Assembly: GCA_033065855.1 (NCBI GenBank)
Contig: JAVXUO010001946.1
Coordinates: 80,158 to 144,157, forward strand
Reading direction: 5' to 3'
DNA: 64,000 bases
Source of the DNA: Escallonia rubra
Lineage: Eukaryota > Streptophyta > Magnoliopsida > Escalloniales > Escalloniaceae
The notes below the pieces were generated by a model, which saw nothing but the letters and a program-made list of their open reading frames with translations, was not told the origin of the DNA and did not search any database. A program made the position numbers and the translations under genes. Shown piece after piece: positions 1 through 11,815 of the stretch. Every line of letters begins with the position of its first letter. Position 1 is the first letter of the stretch.

Positions 1-392
1 GTAATTCTTTTGTTGGTCCTTGTACGACCTTACTGAGCTCTTAAAAGCTCACCTTTCGTTTGATTTCCTTTACAGGTGATGATAAGTTGTAGTAAGTTCG
101 GGAATGGGTTAGATTCTGTGTGAGATTCCGGTAAGCCCGCCACTACAGTGATGTGAGACTCATGCGTGGGTCGGTACTGTCACCTTGTTTTATAAGGACT
201 CGAGTTTGTAAAGAACCTAGGTTCTAATAAACCAAGTTTATGTAGTTTTGTAAGCTTACATTTGAAGAAATTGAGATGGTATCGGATTAAATGTTTTGAA
301 GTATGTGTCAGTGAACAGGTTTGATGTGATCCGGTAGGTTAACGACCTGGGAGTTCGGGGCGGCGGAGCTCCGGATTTCTGGGGGCGTTACA
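1..392 (+). mobile_element. right end of an LTR-type TG...CA element, truncated by window edge
   Basis: The segment carries the phrase ctgagctcttaaaagctcac (34-53), which recurs almost unchanged near 53,900, and it ends in GGGGGCGTTACA. That terminus is the mirror image of the TGTAATACCC/TGTAATATCCCG start seen at 22264 and 50834. No coding capacity is visible. The left end and its target duplication are outside the window, so integrity cannot be judged. I infer membership of the same non-coding LTR or LARD group as the 22264 and 27660 elements. Confidence 0.5.
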
Positions 393-681
393 CGGATGCC
401 TAAGTAAGATTAGAGCTATAGGGTAAAACTCTAAGAAAGCACGATGTGTATGTTTGTGTAGTTGGCCTGCATACATAGGGAAGCCCTTTTTATATAGGCA
501 TGGGTGACACAGCCCCTAGGAGTCGTTGTTAGACTACAAGACTGATCCTTGAAGATCAAGCTAGAAACCTTTCAGGATTCTACGTCCTCTAACAAGACAA
601 GTGTCGATGACGTGGACTGACCTAGTCGGTCTATGAGTCATAGGTGACACGTGTCTTAAGCTGATTAAGAACGTAATTCTA
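393..681. other. intergenic stretch without recognised features
   Basis: No open frame, RNA gene or repeat could be supported here. It is mixed-composition DNA between two transposon remnants. Confidence 0.5.
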
Positions 682-1129
682 CACTTAAAAAAAGGGGTTT
701 CAGTGACGCTTAATTTATCACACTTAAAGAAATGTCATAAACTAGTTATAATTTACGACACTTCTATCATAACATCGGATAATTTATGACACAATTTTTT
801 ATGTGCCACAAAGTTTTCGGCGTTTTGATACATGCCACTTATTAAGCGTTGCTTACTCTTTCGCGACACTAATGAAACGTCATTTATTAACATGTCGCTT
901 ACTAGCGATGCTTGAAATAAAATTTCGTAATTCTTTGATGCTAAACGACATCGTTTTATCATTTCTTCTTTCACGCATTACATGAATAAAACGTCGGGGA
1001 AAAAAAAAGTTAGCGGGAAACATTGGCGCCAATATTTTTGTCCCAGACGGACGTACGCTACTGTTCATCTCTCCAAAGCTCCCGCAAGAATCAGCCTCCC
1101 TGTCCCCAAATCAGCCTCACAAAGTTTCC

Positions 1130-1174
<45 letters not shown>

Positions 1175-1214
1175 TTTCTCACGCCAACAATCGGCCATCA
1201 TCTTGCTCAGGTAC
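682..1214 (+). mobile_element. CACTA-like left arm (subterminal repeats)
   Basis: The segment opens with CACTTAAAAAAAGGGG and then holds many short degenerate motifs in both orientations (gtcgctta, cgacactt, gccactta, gcgacact), the usual texture of a CACTA subterminal region. A (CT)n tract follows at 1137-1176, as it does after the subterminal block of the two better CACTA elements at 25917 and 55808. Similar tgtcg/gacactt motifs at 12024-12170 could be the other arm, separated by later insertions. I could not find a matching right terminus or a 3-bp duplication, so this is tentative. Confidence 0.35.
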
Positions 1215-3323
1215 GTACAGAAACTGGGGGTTACTTTACATTACTTGGTCAAAATCTGCTCAGAAATGGCCTTTAGAAATCACTTAACAAACTGTTGTAA
1301 CACGCGATATCCGATCAAACCCTATTCGACTAACAGCGTTAAAAAATAACAAACGACATTAAAAGCTCTCAAAACTTTATACAACACACTAAAGTAGTTA
1401 CATAAGATTACTGTACAAGTTTTGGAATTTAACAACATAAATTACTATTTAAAATACACCAAAACCCCTTGTTTAGATATAATCATTTAGCATGCTTCGT
1501 AAACTCAGAACAATCTCAGAAAATTCCAGAGCGTAGGTCTCGTAAAAATATATGGGGTTACATTTTGGCGTTTGTCCAAATAAATTTCTAAATATGTTTT
1601 ATAAATTCATAAAGGAATTGCTAGAATATGTTATCTTTAGCGACATTTTTTTTATCCAAAGTTAACTTGTTTTTCTTTTTCACAGCTCTTCCCTCTCTCT
1701 GTACTTCTTCTTCTCCAAACCCAGCAGTCCGTTACCCCTTCCCCAAGCACACAGTTCACACGCTCTCACACAAATCAGTGAATCACACACACACACACAC
1801 ACACACAAAACTAACTCTAATACAAACATATACAACACATAATACTCTGAAACATATATACATACACACAGAATATACACACGAACACACACACACACAC
1901 ACCTGTTCTCACATAGTCAACACTCATACACAACTGAAATCACACCCAAAATTGACACTAGCCAGATCACAGAAGTTACATAAAATTCACCTTGAGTGAA
2001 TCTCTGCCTGAGCTTCCCCCCTTTGTTTCTTCTCTGCTCTTTCTTTCCCTTTCCTCTTTCCCGAATATCTCTTTTATTTTCTTATTTCTTTAATTCCTTA
2101 TAGCATGTTTGTGAGTTTTGAGATGGGAGAAAAGAAAAGAAAAGAAGAGAAGAGAAGAGAAGAGAAGAGAAAAGAAAGGAAGAGAATGGAAGACAATTTT
2201 CCTTCCTCTTGTTTGTGAGTTTAAGAGAGAAAAGAAAAGATCATTCATTTCTCTTGTTTGTGAGTTCAGCAGAAAAGAAAAGAAAAGACACCAGATTACG
2301 CATATACCCTTATACTATACTATAATAATTTTAACAAAGATTATGAATATATGATTCTAAAATAAAAGATGATTTTGATGGGAAAAATAAATTAGTTATC
2401 AATAACATCATACAAAGTACATCCCATATTAATGTAATAAGTTTTACATCACTGATTAATGTCGTAATGTAAAAAATAAAAGTAGCCATGACTTGACTAC
2501 AAGCATCCTAACATCCAAATCTAATTATATGTACGCCAAAAGCAAAATAATCAATTATAAGTTGACTATGACATCTAAAACAATCATTTGTTTGTAAGTA
2601 AAAGGGTAAGTTCCTATAAGAAATTCTAAAACCTAAAAGTCATTAAAATTTTAATCTTTATTGTCTCAAGGGTAATATGAGCATTATTAAAATGTTACTT
2701 ATGAGGGTTTCCTTTCTCTCCATTTCTTCCCAATTTCGAGAGGAAAGATTTAGAGACAAAAGAAGCTAAAACTTTCCTCCTCTTTCTCTTCTTTTCTCTC
2801 CTTAAAAAAACTTACAAACTAGAGAAAGGGGAAGAAAGGAGCTACTTTCATTTCTTTTCCTCTCCTTTCTCTCCTAAAAAATACTCGCAAACAAGCTATT
2901 AGAGATCTTATCCTATCTATATATATCTTAAAATAGCCCCTCAGGTGGCCAACTCATCCTCAAAGTTTGACACATCATGCATACTTTCAAGAATTGCAAA
3001 TTAACCCCTCAAGTTTCCATATTTTCAAAATAGCCCCAATTTTTTTATAGTTGTATTCAAGCCCCAAAGTCATTCTAATCATTCTCAATTTGATTAAACA
3101 TCACTAAAAATATATACTAACATTCATTTTATTATTTTTCATCTCTAAAATTATTAATTTACCATTATGCCCCCAAAGTTTTTTTAAAATTATATTTTTG
3201 TCCCAAAATTCTTTTAAGCTCCTATGCACTACTAATACCCAAGCATTGCTCAAAATTATTGCCCGTTTATTTTTTGAAGCCCATACGGTTATTTAACCCG
3301 CTCCCGAAATTCGGGGTATTACA
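1215..3323 (-). mobile_element. left-truncated LTR-type TG...CA element, minus orientation
   Basis: From about 1215 this is collinear with the interior of the complete element at 27660-30844, homologous from about 29010: shared blocks include aatacaccaaaa/aatacaccgaaaa and ttagcatgctt, a CA-rich stretch (1780-1900), and a terminal TCGGGGTATTACA at 3311-3323. The left 1.3 kb of the family is missing. A Harbinger-type MITE is nested at 2101-2898. The ORFs predicted here are low-complexity CA or CT tracts and are not genes. Confidence 0.6.
2101..2898. mobile_element. PIF/Harbinger-like MITE
   Basis: Imperfect terminal inverted repeats of about 35 bp begin TAGCATGTTTGTGAG on the left and TAGCTTGTTTGCGAG on the reversed right end. 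Both sides are flanked by TTA (2098-2100 and 2899-2901), the 3-bp duplication typical of PIF/Harbinger. The ttgtttgtgagtt motif recurs inside the left part, and the ends are purine-rich (left) and pyrimidine-rich (right). It has no coding capacity and is nested in the LTR-type remnant. Confidence 0.6.
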
Positions 3324-3702
3324 AAAGTGTCTCATACCTAAGTTGACTATTGACCTCATAAGAAGCACTTGAAAGTGTTGCACAAAAAAGTCTGATGCCA
3401 AGGAAAGTGGGTTCGTACTTACGTGGAGGTGCCACAAAGGCTGCAGTCCGAGTCAGCTTCCAAGTATGTTGATGTGAGACACAGCAAGGGTGGAACAAGG
3501 GCAGAGACCAAGGGCTTCCCAGACAGAACTCGAGGGTGGCAGTGCTGCGAGGGCGATAGCGCGAGATGAATACACGATGACAGTCACAGTCCGATGCTTA
3601 GGTCCAGAGTCAGGGTACTGTATGTTTCTCTCTCTAGAATTCTAGAGTGAGAAAGTGAAAATGTCCAAAAATGTTCCTTTTCAAATGAATTCTCAAGACC
3701 TC

Positions 3703-3710
3703 TATTTATA
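3703..3710 (-). promoter_or_regulatory. LTR TATA box (copy 1)
   Basis: The minus strand reads CTATAAATAGAGG here, a canonical plant TATA context. It is conserved at 9277-9284 and 14737-14744 in the other two LTRs of the family, which supports a functional LTR promoter firing leftward with a start near 3680. Confidence 0.65.
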
Positions 3711-4189
3711 GAGATTGAGATGATGATGTCATTAACCGACACGTGGCGCTCCCCGGGAGTGACACGTCACCGGGGGGTCCACAGATGTCGGTGCTCCACG
3801 GACTGTCAGATCGCATATTCAACCGGCCTGCTCCTCACAGCGTCGCTCTGTCTGTCTGGAAAGACTGGCTCCCACCGCATCGGTGCGGCCAGAGAACCCC
3901 CTTGATCTAGCCTCCAATCCAAGCCCTTGCGGAGTCCCACAGGCCTAGCAGCGGTGGGGAAGACCCGACGCCCAACTGTCAGGTGAACTAGGCGCGATGC
4001 CCTCCGAAGACCTGCTCCCGTCTCGGAGTGACCCGGGGGTCATAGTCCCTAGAGGTGCTGACGCAAGCCCCCAGTGCCGGAGCACGTAGGCCAGTCACGC
4101 AGGCACCCTGACGGAGATAGTGTCCCGGAGGAGTCGCCTATTCCGCAGGCCGAGGTAGCATCCCGGAGGAGCCGTCTACCTGGCCGGCC

Positions 4190-5090
4190 AAGGTAGCATC
4201 CCGGAGGAGCTGTCTACCTGGCGGAAGGGGAGTTGAAGAGCTCCCTGGCAGAGATAGTGTCCCGGAGGAGTCGCCTATCCCTGCGGCTGAGTCCTTATGC
4301 CGGAGCACTTGGAGCGAGTCAAGGTAGCATCCCGGAGGAGCCGTCTACCCGACTGGCCGAGGTAGCATCCCGGAGGAGCTGTCTACCTGGCGGAAGGGGA
4401 GTTGAAGAGCTCCCTGGCAGAGATAGTGTCCCGGAGGAGTCGCCTATCCCCTCGGGTGAGTCCTTATGCCGGAGCACTCGGAGCATGTCAAGGTAGCATC
4501 CCGGAGGAGCCGTCTACCCGACTGGCCGAGGTAGCATCCCGGAGGAGCCGTCTACCTGGCGGAAGGGGAGTTGAAGAGCTCCCTGGCAGAGATAGTGTCC
4601 CGGAGGAGTCGCCTATCCCCGCGGGTGAGTCCTTATGCCGGAGCACTCGGAGCATGTCAAGGTAGCATCCCGGAGGAGCCGTCTACCCGACTGGCCTAGG
4701 TAGCATCCCGGAGGAGCCGTCTACCTGGCGGAAGGGGAGTTGAAGAGCTCCCTGACAGAGATAGTGTCCCGGAGGAGTCGCATATCCCCGCGGGTGAGTC
4801 CTTATGCCGGAGCACTCGGAGCATGTCAAGGTAGCATCCCGGAGGAGCCGTCTACCTGGCGGAAGGGGAGTTGAAGAGCTCCCTGGCAGAGATAGTGTCC
4901 CGGAGGAGTCGCCTATCCTCGCGGGTGAGTCCTTATGCCGGAGCACTCGGAGCATGTCAAGGTAGCATCCCGGAGGAGCCGTCTACCCGACTGGCCGAGG
5001 TAGCATCCCGGACGAGCCGTCTACCTGGCGGAAGGGGAGTTGAAGAGCTCCCTGGCAGAGATAGTGTCCCGGAGGAGTCATCTATCCCCG
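4190..5090. repeat. 169-bp tandem array in LTR copy 1
   Basis: About six units, several with a 169-bp period, each containing gttgaagagctccctgg and several tagcatcccggaggagccgt phrases. Some units are shortened to about 131 bp. The array lies in U3. Confidence 0.88.
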
Positions 5091-5489
5091 CGGATGATGT
5101 ACACTCCGGAGAGTGGGTTGAAGCATGTTCCATGACCAAGGCAAGGTGCGCATGGTGTGATGAATGAGTGTGGTGCCCGGGGGCATGATGACATGATTGT
5201 GGCGCATGGGCGCGATGAAGTGAGTAAGGTGCCGGGAGCACGTCTATGTCAATGGCACGGCGCATGGGCGCGACGGAGTGCGTAAGGTGCCGGGGGCATG
5301 TTTGTGTCAATGGTGGCGCATGGGTGCGACATAGTGCGTAAGGTGCCGGGGGCACGTTGGTGTCAATGGTGGCGCATGGGCGCGACATAGTGCGTATAGT
5401 GTCGAGGGCACGGTAGTGTGACAGAGAGCCTAGGGGCACGGCTGTATCAGCGGCGCGGCGCACGGGCGCGGCGAAGTGTTGGAGTGTGA

Positions 5490-6055
5490 CGCCCGGACGT
5501 CGGTGACGGGGGTCACGGAGACGACGTCCGGGCGACGGATGATGAGCGTCGCAAAGTTGTGTCCGGGCGACGGGGGTCGCGGAGTTGTGTCCGGGCGACG
5601 GGGTCGCGGAGTTGTGTCCGGGCGACGGGGGTCGCTGAGTTGTGTCTGGGCGACGGGGGTCGCGGAGTTGTGTCCGGGCGACGGGGGTCGCGGAGTTGTG
5701 TCCGGGCGACGGGGGTCGCGGAGTTGATAGACGACGGAAGTTGCGAAGTTGATGGACGACGGACGTTGCGAAGTTGATGGACGACGGACGTCGTGAAGTT
5801 GATGTACGAACGGACGTCGGGAGGTTGTTGCACGACGGACGTTGCGAGGTTGATGTACGAACGTCCGTAAGGTGATACACGACGGACGTCGCTAGGTTGA
5901 TGTACGAACGTCCGTAAGGTGATGCACGACGGACGTCGCGAGGTTGATGCACGAACGTCCGTAAGGTGATGTACGACGGACGTCGCGAGGTTGATGTACG
6001 AACATCCGTAAGGTGATGCACGACGGACGTCGCGAGGTTGATGTCCGGATGACGG
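5490..6055. repeat. 30-bp and roughly 50-bp tandem arrays in LTR copy 1
   Basis: A first array (about 5540-5730) repeats gttgtgtccgggcgacgggg every 30 bp or so. A second (about 5730-6050) repeats a unit with acgacggacgtcgcgaggtt and cgaacgtccgtaaggtgatg. The same two arrays occur in copy 2 at about 11090-11600, and the first also in the solo LTR at 16200-16380. Confidence 0.85.
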
Positions 6056-6404
6056 GCGAAGGGCGTCGCGAAGGATGCAAGGCCTCTTGAAGAGAAGTGA
6101 AGGTGCTAAGGATAGAGGCCAAAGGCCAACCCTTCGGGGAAGGCCGAGGTCGACCCCAAGGGGAAGGCCGAGGCCGACCCCAAGGGGGAGGCCAAGGCCA
6201 ACTTCCTTGGGCAAGTGTCATGGCGCGTCGTTGGGCGACGGGCGAAGTGCGACGGTCGAAGTGTCATGAGGCTTGGTCACGTTACTTGAGCGTGCATGCT
6301 TTGACCGGTTGTGAGCGTTGAAAAAGTATGTTGCTTGTGCGGACGTGTCATGCAAAGTGGGACCGTAGTGGGCCTTTAGGTGCGACCAGAATGGGTTGGG
6401 AACA

Positions 6405-6420
6405 TAAGCCCCCTGCGTGT
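6405..6420 (-). promoter_or_regulatory. polypurine tract of the LARD
   Basis: Immediately upstream (minus strand) of the 3' LTR the sequence is GCAGGGGGCTTA. It is short and imperfect, but it is in the required position. Confidence 0.45.
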
Positions 6421-8944
6421 GGTGTGCGCGGAGGGGTAACCCGAGAGGGCACCGCACGCATAAACACTTAGGAAGATTTTATGTTGTTTGGTCGGAGCGT
6501 TGTTGAGGTCGTCGATGCGTGATGATGATGAAGAGTAGGTGGCTCGAGCCACCTCGTGCACCACCTACGAAAGCTTGGAATGCTTGGAGGTTGAGACAAA
6601 GGCACGATGATAGGGCGTAGGGGCGCGAGCATGTAAACGGCGCCCGGGCGACGGACGACGAGTGTCGCGGATACGTCTCCCGGGTGATGGGCGACAAGCG
6701 TCGTGGAGACGGCGCGCGGGCGCTAGCGACGAGCATTGGACAATGAATAAGAGTAAGTGGTTCGAGCTATCTCGCGCACCACCTACCAAGGGAGTTGATG
6801 TCGAGGGACATCGTCATGAGGGGCGCGACAAGGGCGCGGTCGGACATCGCGATGCGGGGGCAGTCCACGACGAGCGCATAGGCTCGGGCAATGCATGTCG
6901 ATAAAATACGTTGATGTCAGGGACGTCGGGACGAGGGGCGCGACAAAGGCGCGGTCGGGCGTCACGATGCAAGGGCAGTCCACGACGGGCGCAAGGGCGC
7001 GAGCAATGCAAGGCAATCGATGTTGCATGCAAAAAAAAAAAAATTTTTTTTTTGAAGTGCTTGGCCTTGGATGTCCCGGCTCGGTCATTGGGTGAGTGTG
7101 TGTAGGCCGAAGTGGATGACTTTGGTTGATGGAGGCCGAAGTGGGCATGGAAGATGGTCGTGCGTTAGAGTTGAAGGTTGGCCGCGGATGATGGAAAGAA
7201 AGTGAAGGTTGAAGGTGGTGTTACCTTGGTTTTTAGAAGGCTAAAATGGGTACCTTGATGGTGGCCGAAGGTGAAGGAATGGGGAGGAGGATGAAGGCCG
7301 AAGAGGGGGAAGGGTCGGCCTCGGCCTTGGGTGTGGCGTGAGGGTCGGCCTAGGGGAGGGCGGCCTCGGCGCGGGCAGGGGCGGCCTTGGCGCAAGCGGC
7401 CTCGGCCTTGGCAAGGGCGGCCTCGGCGCGGGAAGGGGCGGCCTTGGCGCAAGCGGCCTCGGCCTTGGCAAGGGCGGCCTCGGCGCGGGCAGGGGCGGCC
7501 TTGGCGCGGTCGGCCTCGGCCTTGGCAGGGGCGGCCTCGGCCTTGGCGGGGGCGGTGAAGGGGGAGAATGAGGGGGAGAAGGCGAGGTGATAGAGAAAGA
7601 TGGAAGAGAAAAGAAGAAGGGGGGGGCGGCGGGGTGCCGTGGCGCGAGGCCGAGGGGGGGAAGGAGGGGCGGGGGAGAGAAGGGAGGAGAGAGGGAGGGG
7701 GGGGGGGCGGCCTATGGAAGGTTGTGGGGAGGGCGAGGCCGAGGGAGATGGAGGAAGGGGAAAGGGGGGCGGCGTGGTGAGAAGAAGAAGAAAGGGGAAG
7801 AATTGGGGGCGGCGGCGGCGGGGGGGTGCCGCGGCGCGAGGCCGAGGGGGGGAGGAGGGGCGGGGGAGAGAAGGGAGGAGAGAGGGAGGTGGGGGAGAGG
7901 CCGAGGGTGTGGTCGGCGGCGGAGGGGATGGGCCTTGGAGGCCGAAGGGCGATGGCGGCGCCGCATGGAGGCTGGGCGGCGCGGCGAAGGAGAGGAGAAA
8001 GAGATGGGGAAAAAAATTAGGGTTTAGAAAAAATTAGGGTTTCTCGGGTAAAACGGGTCTGAATTCGGGTTGGGTCGGGTACACCACAGAGTGGGAAGTG
8101 GCGCAGGTCGGGGCGCGAGGGTTGGTTCGGGTTCGCGGGTAGGGTTTTCCCAGATTTGTTTGAAATTTGAAATTCAAATAAAATAATAATAAAATAATTT
8201 TTTTTTTGACAGCCCTAAAGAGGGAGCCCCCAAGAAGATTTTCACAATTTGCAAGGTGAGAGTGAGAGAAAATGGGATGGGAGAAAGATGAAGCTTTCCA
8301 TGAGAAAGAGAGAAGTTGTTTATGAAGTGGGGAAAGGGTGATGGGGTGTTGGATGGTGAGGGAGGAGAGTGGTGAGAGCATGAATGTGGGGAGCATGTGG
8401 GGAGATGAAAAACTTGAAAAATTTTCTAAGTGTTGAAATTTTTTTTTTTGAGTTCGGGCAAGGATGCTAAGAGGAGGCCGTTGAGGGTGGTCATTGATGA
8501 CCGGTTGCGAAAAAAATGAAAATTTTTCTAAGTGTTGGGTTGAGACAAGGATGCCGAGGGAGACCATTGAGGATGATCATCGATGACCGGTTGCGAAAAA
8601 AATGAAATTTTTTTTTCTAAGTGTTGGAAAAGTGAATGTTGGATGATGATGCGACCGTAGTAGCGCGGCTCGAGCCACCCCGCGCACCACGTACCAAGTC
8701 ATTGCAATGTGAGACCGAAGGGATTGGGAAGGGGTGAAGCCCCCAAGGGAGTGGGTGATGGCAAGAAGGATGATATCAAGAGACTTGTGCAAGATCAATG
8801 TAGCTTGAAAATTTTCTAAGTCTGGAAAATGACGGCCTCTTGGATGGTTGGGTTGAGGTTGTGACTGTTAGTCCTGGTAGCCCTTCGTTGCTAAGGCATG
8901 GTTGCTGAGTGTGGAAGATAGGCAGACTGCAGTGCGATGCTCAC

Positions 8945-8964
8945 CTCCCCAGCGGAGTCGCCAA
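8945..8964 (-). promoter_or_regulatory. primer-binding site of the LARD
   Basis: The minus strand reads TGGCGACTCCGCTGGGGAGG, three nucleotides inside the LTR. A PBS of this form is found in Tat/Ogre-type gypsy elements. The exact tRNA needs a search. Confidence 0.75.
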
Positions 8965-9276
8965 AATGATGCCAAGGAAAGTGGGTTCGTACTTACGTGG
9001 AGGTGCCACAAAGGCTGCAGTCCGAGTCAGCTTCCAAGTATGTTGATGTGAGACACAGCAAGGGTGGAACAAGGGCAGAGACCAAGGGCTTCCCAGACAG
9101 AACTCGAGGGTGGCAGTGCTGCGAGGGCGATAGCGCGAGATGAATACACGATGACAGTCACAGTCCGATGCTTAGGTCCAGAGTCAGGGTACTGTATGTT
9201 TCTCTCTCTAGAATTCTAGAGTGAGAAAGTGAAAATGTCCAAAAATGTTCCTTTTCAAATGAATTCTCAAGACCTC

Positions 9277-9284
9277 TATTTATA
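9277..9284 (-). promoter_or_regulatory. LTR TATA box (copy 2, drives the LARD)
   Basis: The same CTATAAATAGAGG on the minus strand, in the upstream LTR. Transcription from here would read R, U5, the PBS, the interior and then the downstream U3. Confidence 0.65.
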
Positions 9285-9739
9285 GAGATTGAGATGATGA
9301 TGTCATTAACCGACACGTGGTGCTCCCCGGGAGTGACACGTCACCAGGGGGTCCACAGATGTCGGTGCTCCACGGACTGTCAGATCGCATATTCAACCGG
9401 CCTGCTCCTCACAGCGTCGCTCTGTCTGTCTGGAAAGACTGGCTCCCACCGCATCGGTGCGGCCAGAGAACCCCCTTGATCTAGCCTCCAATCCAAGCCC
9501 TTGCGGAGTCCCACAGGCCTGGCAGCGGTGGGGAAGACCCGACGCCCAACTGTCAGGTGAACTAGGTGCGATGCCCTCCGAAGACCTGCTCCCGTCTCGG
9601 AGTGACCCGGGGGTCATAGTCCCTAGAGGTGCTGACGCAAGCCCCCAGTGCCGGAGCACGTAGGCCAGTCACGCAGGCACCCTGACGGAGATAGTGTCCC
9701 GGAGGAGTCGCCTATTCCGCAGGCCGAGGTAGCATCCCG

Positions 9740-10670
9740 GAGGAGCCGTCTACCTGGCCGGCCAAGGTAGCATCCCGGAGGAGCTGTCTACCTGGCGGAA
9801 GGGGAGTTGAAGAGCTCCCTGGCAGAGATAGTGTCCCGGAGGAGTCGCCTATCCCTGCGGGTGAGTCCTTATGCCGGAGCACTTGGAGCGAGGCAAGGTA
9901 GCATCCCGGAGGAGCCGTCTACCCGACTGGCCGAGGTAGCATCCCGGAGGAGCTGTCTACCTGGCGGAAGGGAGTTAAAGAGCTCCCTGGCAGAGATAGT
10001 GTCCCGGAGGAGTCGCCTATCCCCGCGGGTGAGTCCTTATGCGGGAGCGCTCGGAGCATGTCAAGGTAGCATCCCGGAGGAGCCGTCTACCCGACTGGCC
10101 GAGGTAGCATCCCGGAGGAGCCGTCTACCTGGCGGAAGGGGAGTTGAAGAGCTCCCTGGCAGAGATAGTGTCCCGGAGGAGTCGCCTATCCCCGCGGGTG
10201 AGTCCTTATGCCGGAGCACTCGGAGCATGTCAAGGTAGCATCCCGGAGGAGCCGTCTACCCGACTGGCCGAGGTAGCATCCCGGAGGAGCCGTCTACCTG
10301 GCGGAAGGGGAGTTGAAGAGCTCCCTGACAGAGATAGTGTCCCGGAGGAGTCGCCTATCCCCGCGGGTGAGTCCTTATGCCGGAGCACTCGGAGCATGTC
10401 AAGGTAGCATCCCGGAGGAGCCGTCTACCTGGCGGAAGGGGAGTTGAAGAGCTCCCTGGCATAGATAGTGTCCCGGAGGGGTCGCTTATCCTCGCGGGTG
10501 AGTCCTTATGCCGGAGCACTCGGAGCATGTCAAGGTAGCATCCCGGAGGAGCCGTCTACCCGACTGGCCGAGGTAGCATCCCGGAGGAGCCGTCTACCTG
10601 GCGGAAGGGGAGTTGAAGAGCTCCCTGGCAGAGATAGTGTCCCGGAGGAGTCACCTATCCCCGCGGATGA
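9740..10670. repeat. 169-bp tandem array in LTR copy 2
   Basis: Same unit and same number of copies (six gagctccctg-bearing units) as in copy 1, with point differences and one short unit. The array therefore predates this insertion. Confidence 0.88.
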
Positions 10671-11689
10671 TGTACACTCCGGAGAGTGGGTTGAAGCATG
10701 TTCCATGACCAAGGCAAGGTGCGCATGGTGTGATGAATGAGTGTGGTGCCCGGGGGCATGATGACATGATTGTGGCGCATGGGCGCGATGAAGTGAGTAA
10801 GGTGCCGGGAGCACGTCTATGTCAATGGCGCGGCGCATGGGCGCGACGGAGTGCGTAAGGGGCCGGGGGCATGTTTGTGTCAATGGTGGCGCATGGGTGC
10901 GACATAGTGCGTAAGGTGCCGGGGGCACGTTGGTGTCAATGGTGGCGCATGGGCGCGACATAGTGCGTATAGTGTCGAGGGCACGGTAGTGTGACAGAGA
11001 GCCTAGGGGCACGGCTGTATCAGCGGCGCGGCGCACGGGCGCGGCGAAGTGTTGGAGTGTGACGCCCGGACGTCGGTGACGGGGGTCACGGAGACGACGT
11101 CCGGGCGACGGATGATGAGCGTCGCGGAGTTGTGTCCGGGCGACGGGGGTCGCGGAGTTGTGTCCGGGCGACGGGGTCGCGGAGTTTTGTCCGGGCGACG
11201 GGGGTCGCTGAGTTGTGTCCGGGCGACGGGGGTCGCGAAGTTGTGTCCGGGCGACGGGGGTCGCGGAGTTGTGTCCGGGCGACGGGGGTCGCGGAGTTGA
11301 TAGACGACAGAAGTTGCGAAGTTGATGGACGACGGACGTCGTGAAGTTGATGTACGAACGGACGTCGGGAGGTTGTTGCACGACGGACGTCGCGAGGTTG
11401 ATGTACGAACGTCCGTAAGGTGATACACGACGGACGTCGCTAGGTTGATGTACGAACGTCCGTAAGGTGATGCACGACGGACGTCGCGAGGTTGATGCAC
11501 GAACGTCCGTAAGGTGATGTACGACGGACGTCGCGAGGTTGATGTACGAACGTCCGTAAGGTGATGCACGACGGACGTCGCGAGGTTGATGTCCGGATGA
11601 CGGGCGAAGGGCGTCGCGAAGGATGCAAGGCCTCTTGAAGAGAAGTGAAGGTGCTAAGGATAGAGGCCAAAGGCCAACCCTTCGGGGAA

Positions 11690-11815
11690 GGCCGAGGCCG
11701 ACCCCAAGGGGGAGGCCAAGGCCGAGGCCGACCCCAAGGGGGAGGCCAAGGCCGAGGCCGACCCCAAGGGGGAGGCCAAGGCCGAGGCCGACCCCAAGGG
11801 GGAGGCCAAGGCCAA
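11690..11815. repeat. 30-bp array expanded in LTR copy 2
   Basis: Four nearly identical units containing accccaagggggaggccaag are spaced exactly 30 bp apart (about 11701, 11731, 11761, 11791). Copy 1 has about two, more diverged units. This is the clearest length change between the two LTRs. Confidence 0.88.

Larger units (their letters stand above)
3393..6404 (-). repeat. LARD LTR copy 1 (downstream, 3' LTR)
   Basis: This is a direct repeat of 8968-12018. In transcription direction, U3 holds four tandem arrays and runs from 6404 to the TATA box at about 3710; R and U5 occupy about 3393-3680. It differs from the other LTR mainly in repeat copy number: fewer of the 30-bp units at 6140-6195 and an extra unit near 5752-5776. 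Sense-strand open frames of 354 and 233 codons lie in U3 but consist of repeat-encoded peptides. Confidence 0.92.
6405..8967 (-). other. LARD interior, non-coding, GC- and G-rich
   Basis: The interior has no retroviral protein motif on either strand. It contains a 60-bp tandem array at about 7370-7560, a purine-rich strand with G-runs up to 12 (7600-8000) that could form quadruplexes, and a direct repeat around 8496 and 8581 (gatgaccggttgcgaaaaaa). Long frames such as 8034-8567 on the minus strand and several at 7165-8037 show composition bias only. Confidence 0.75.

Noticed and set aside
1628..1999. 123-codon threonine/histidine-rich frame
   Set aside because: It is a translated (CA)n tract inside a transposon remnant; the same applies to 24156-25007 and 50509-50832.
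4190..5090. Regularly spaced repeats resembling a CRISPR-like array
   Set aside because: Units are contiguous with no unique spacers, the DNA is plant, and the array is part of an LTR.
7165..8037. Many overlapping arginine/glycine/proline-rich frames in the LARD interior
   Set aside because: They are open on several frames and both strands because of GC-rich repeats; no conserved domain.
8034..8567. 177-codon minus-strand frame in the LARD interior as a gag gene
   Set aside because: No gag motif or zinc knuckle; serine/proline/phenylalanine-rich composition follows the DNA bias.
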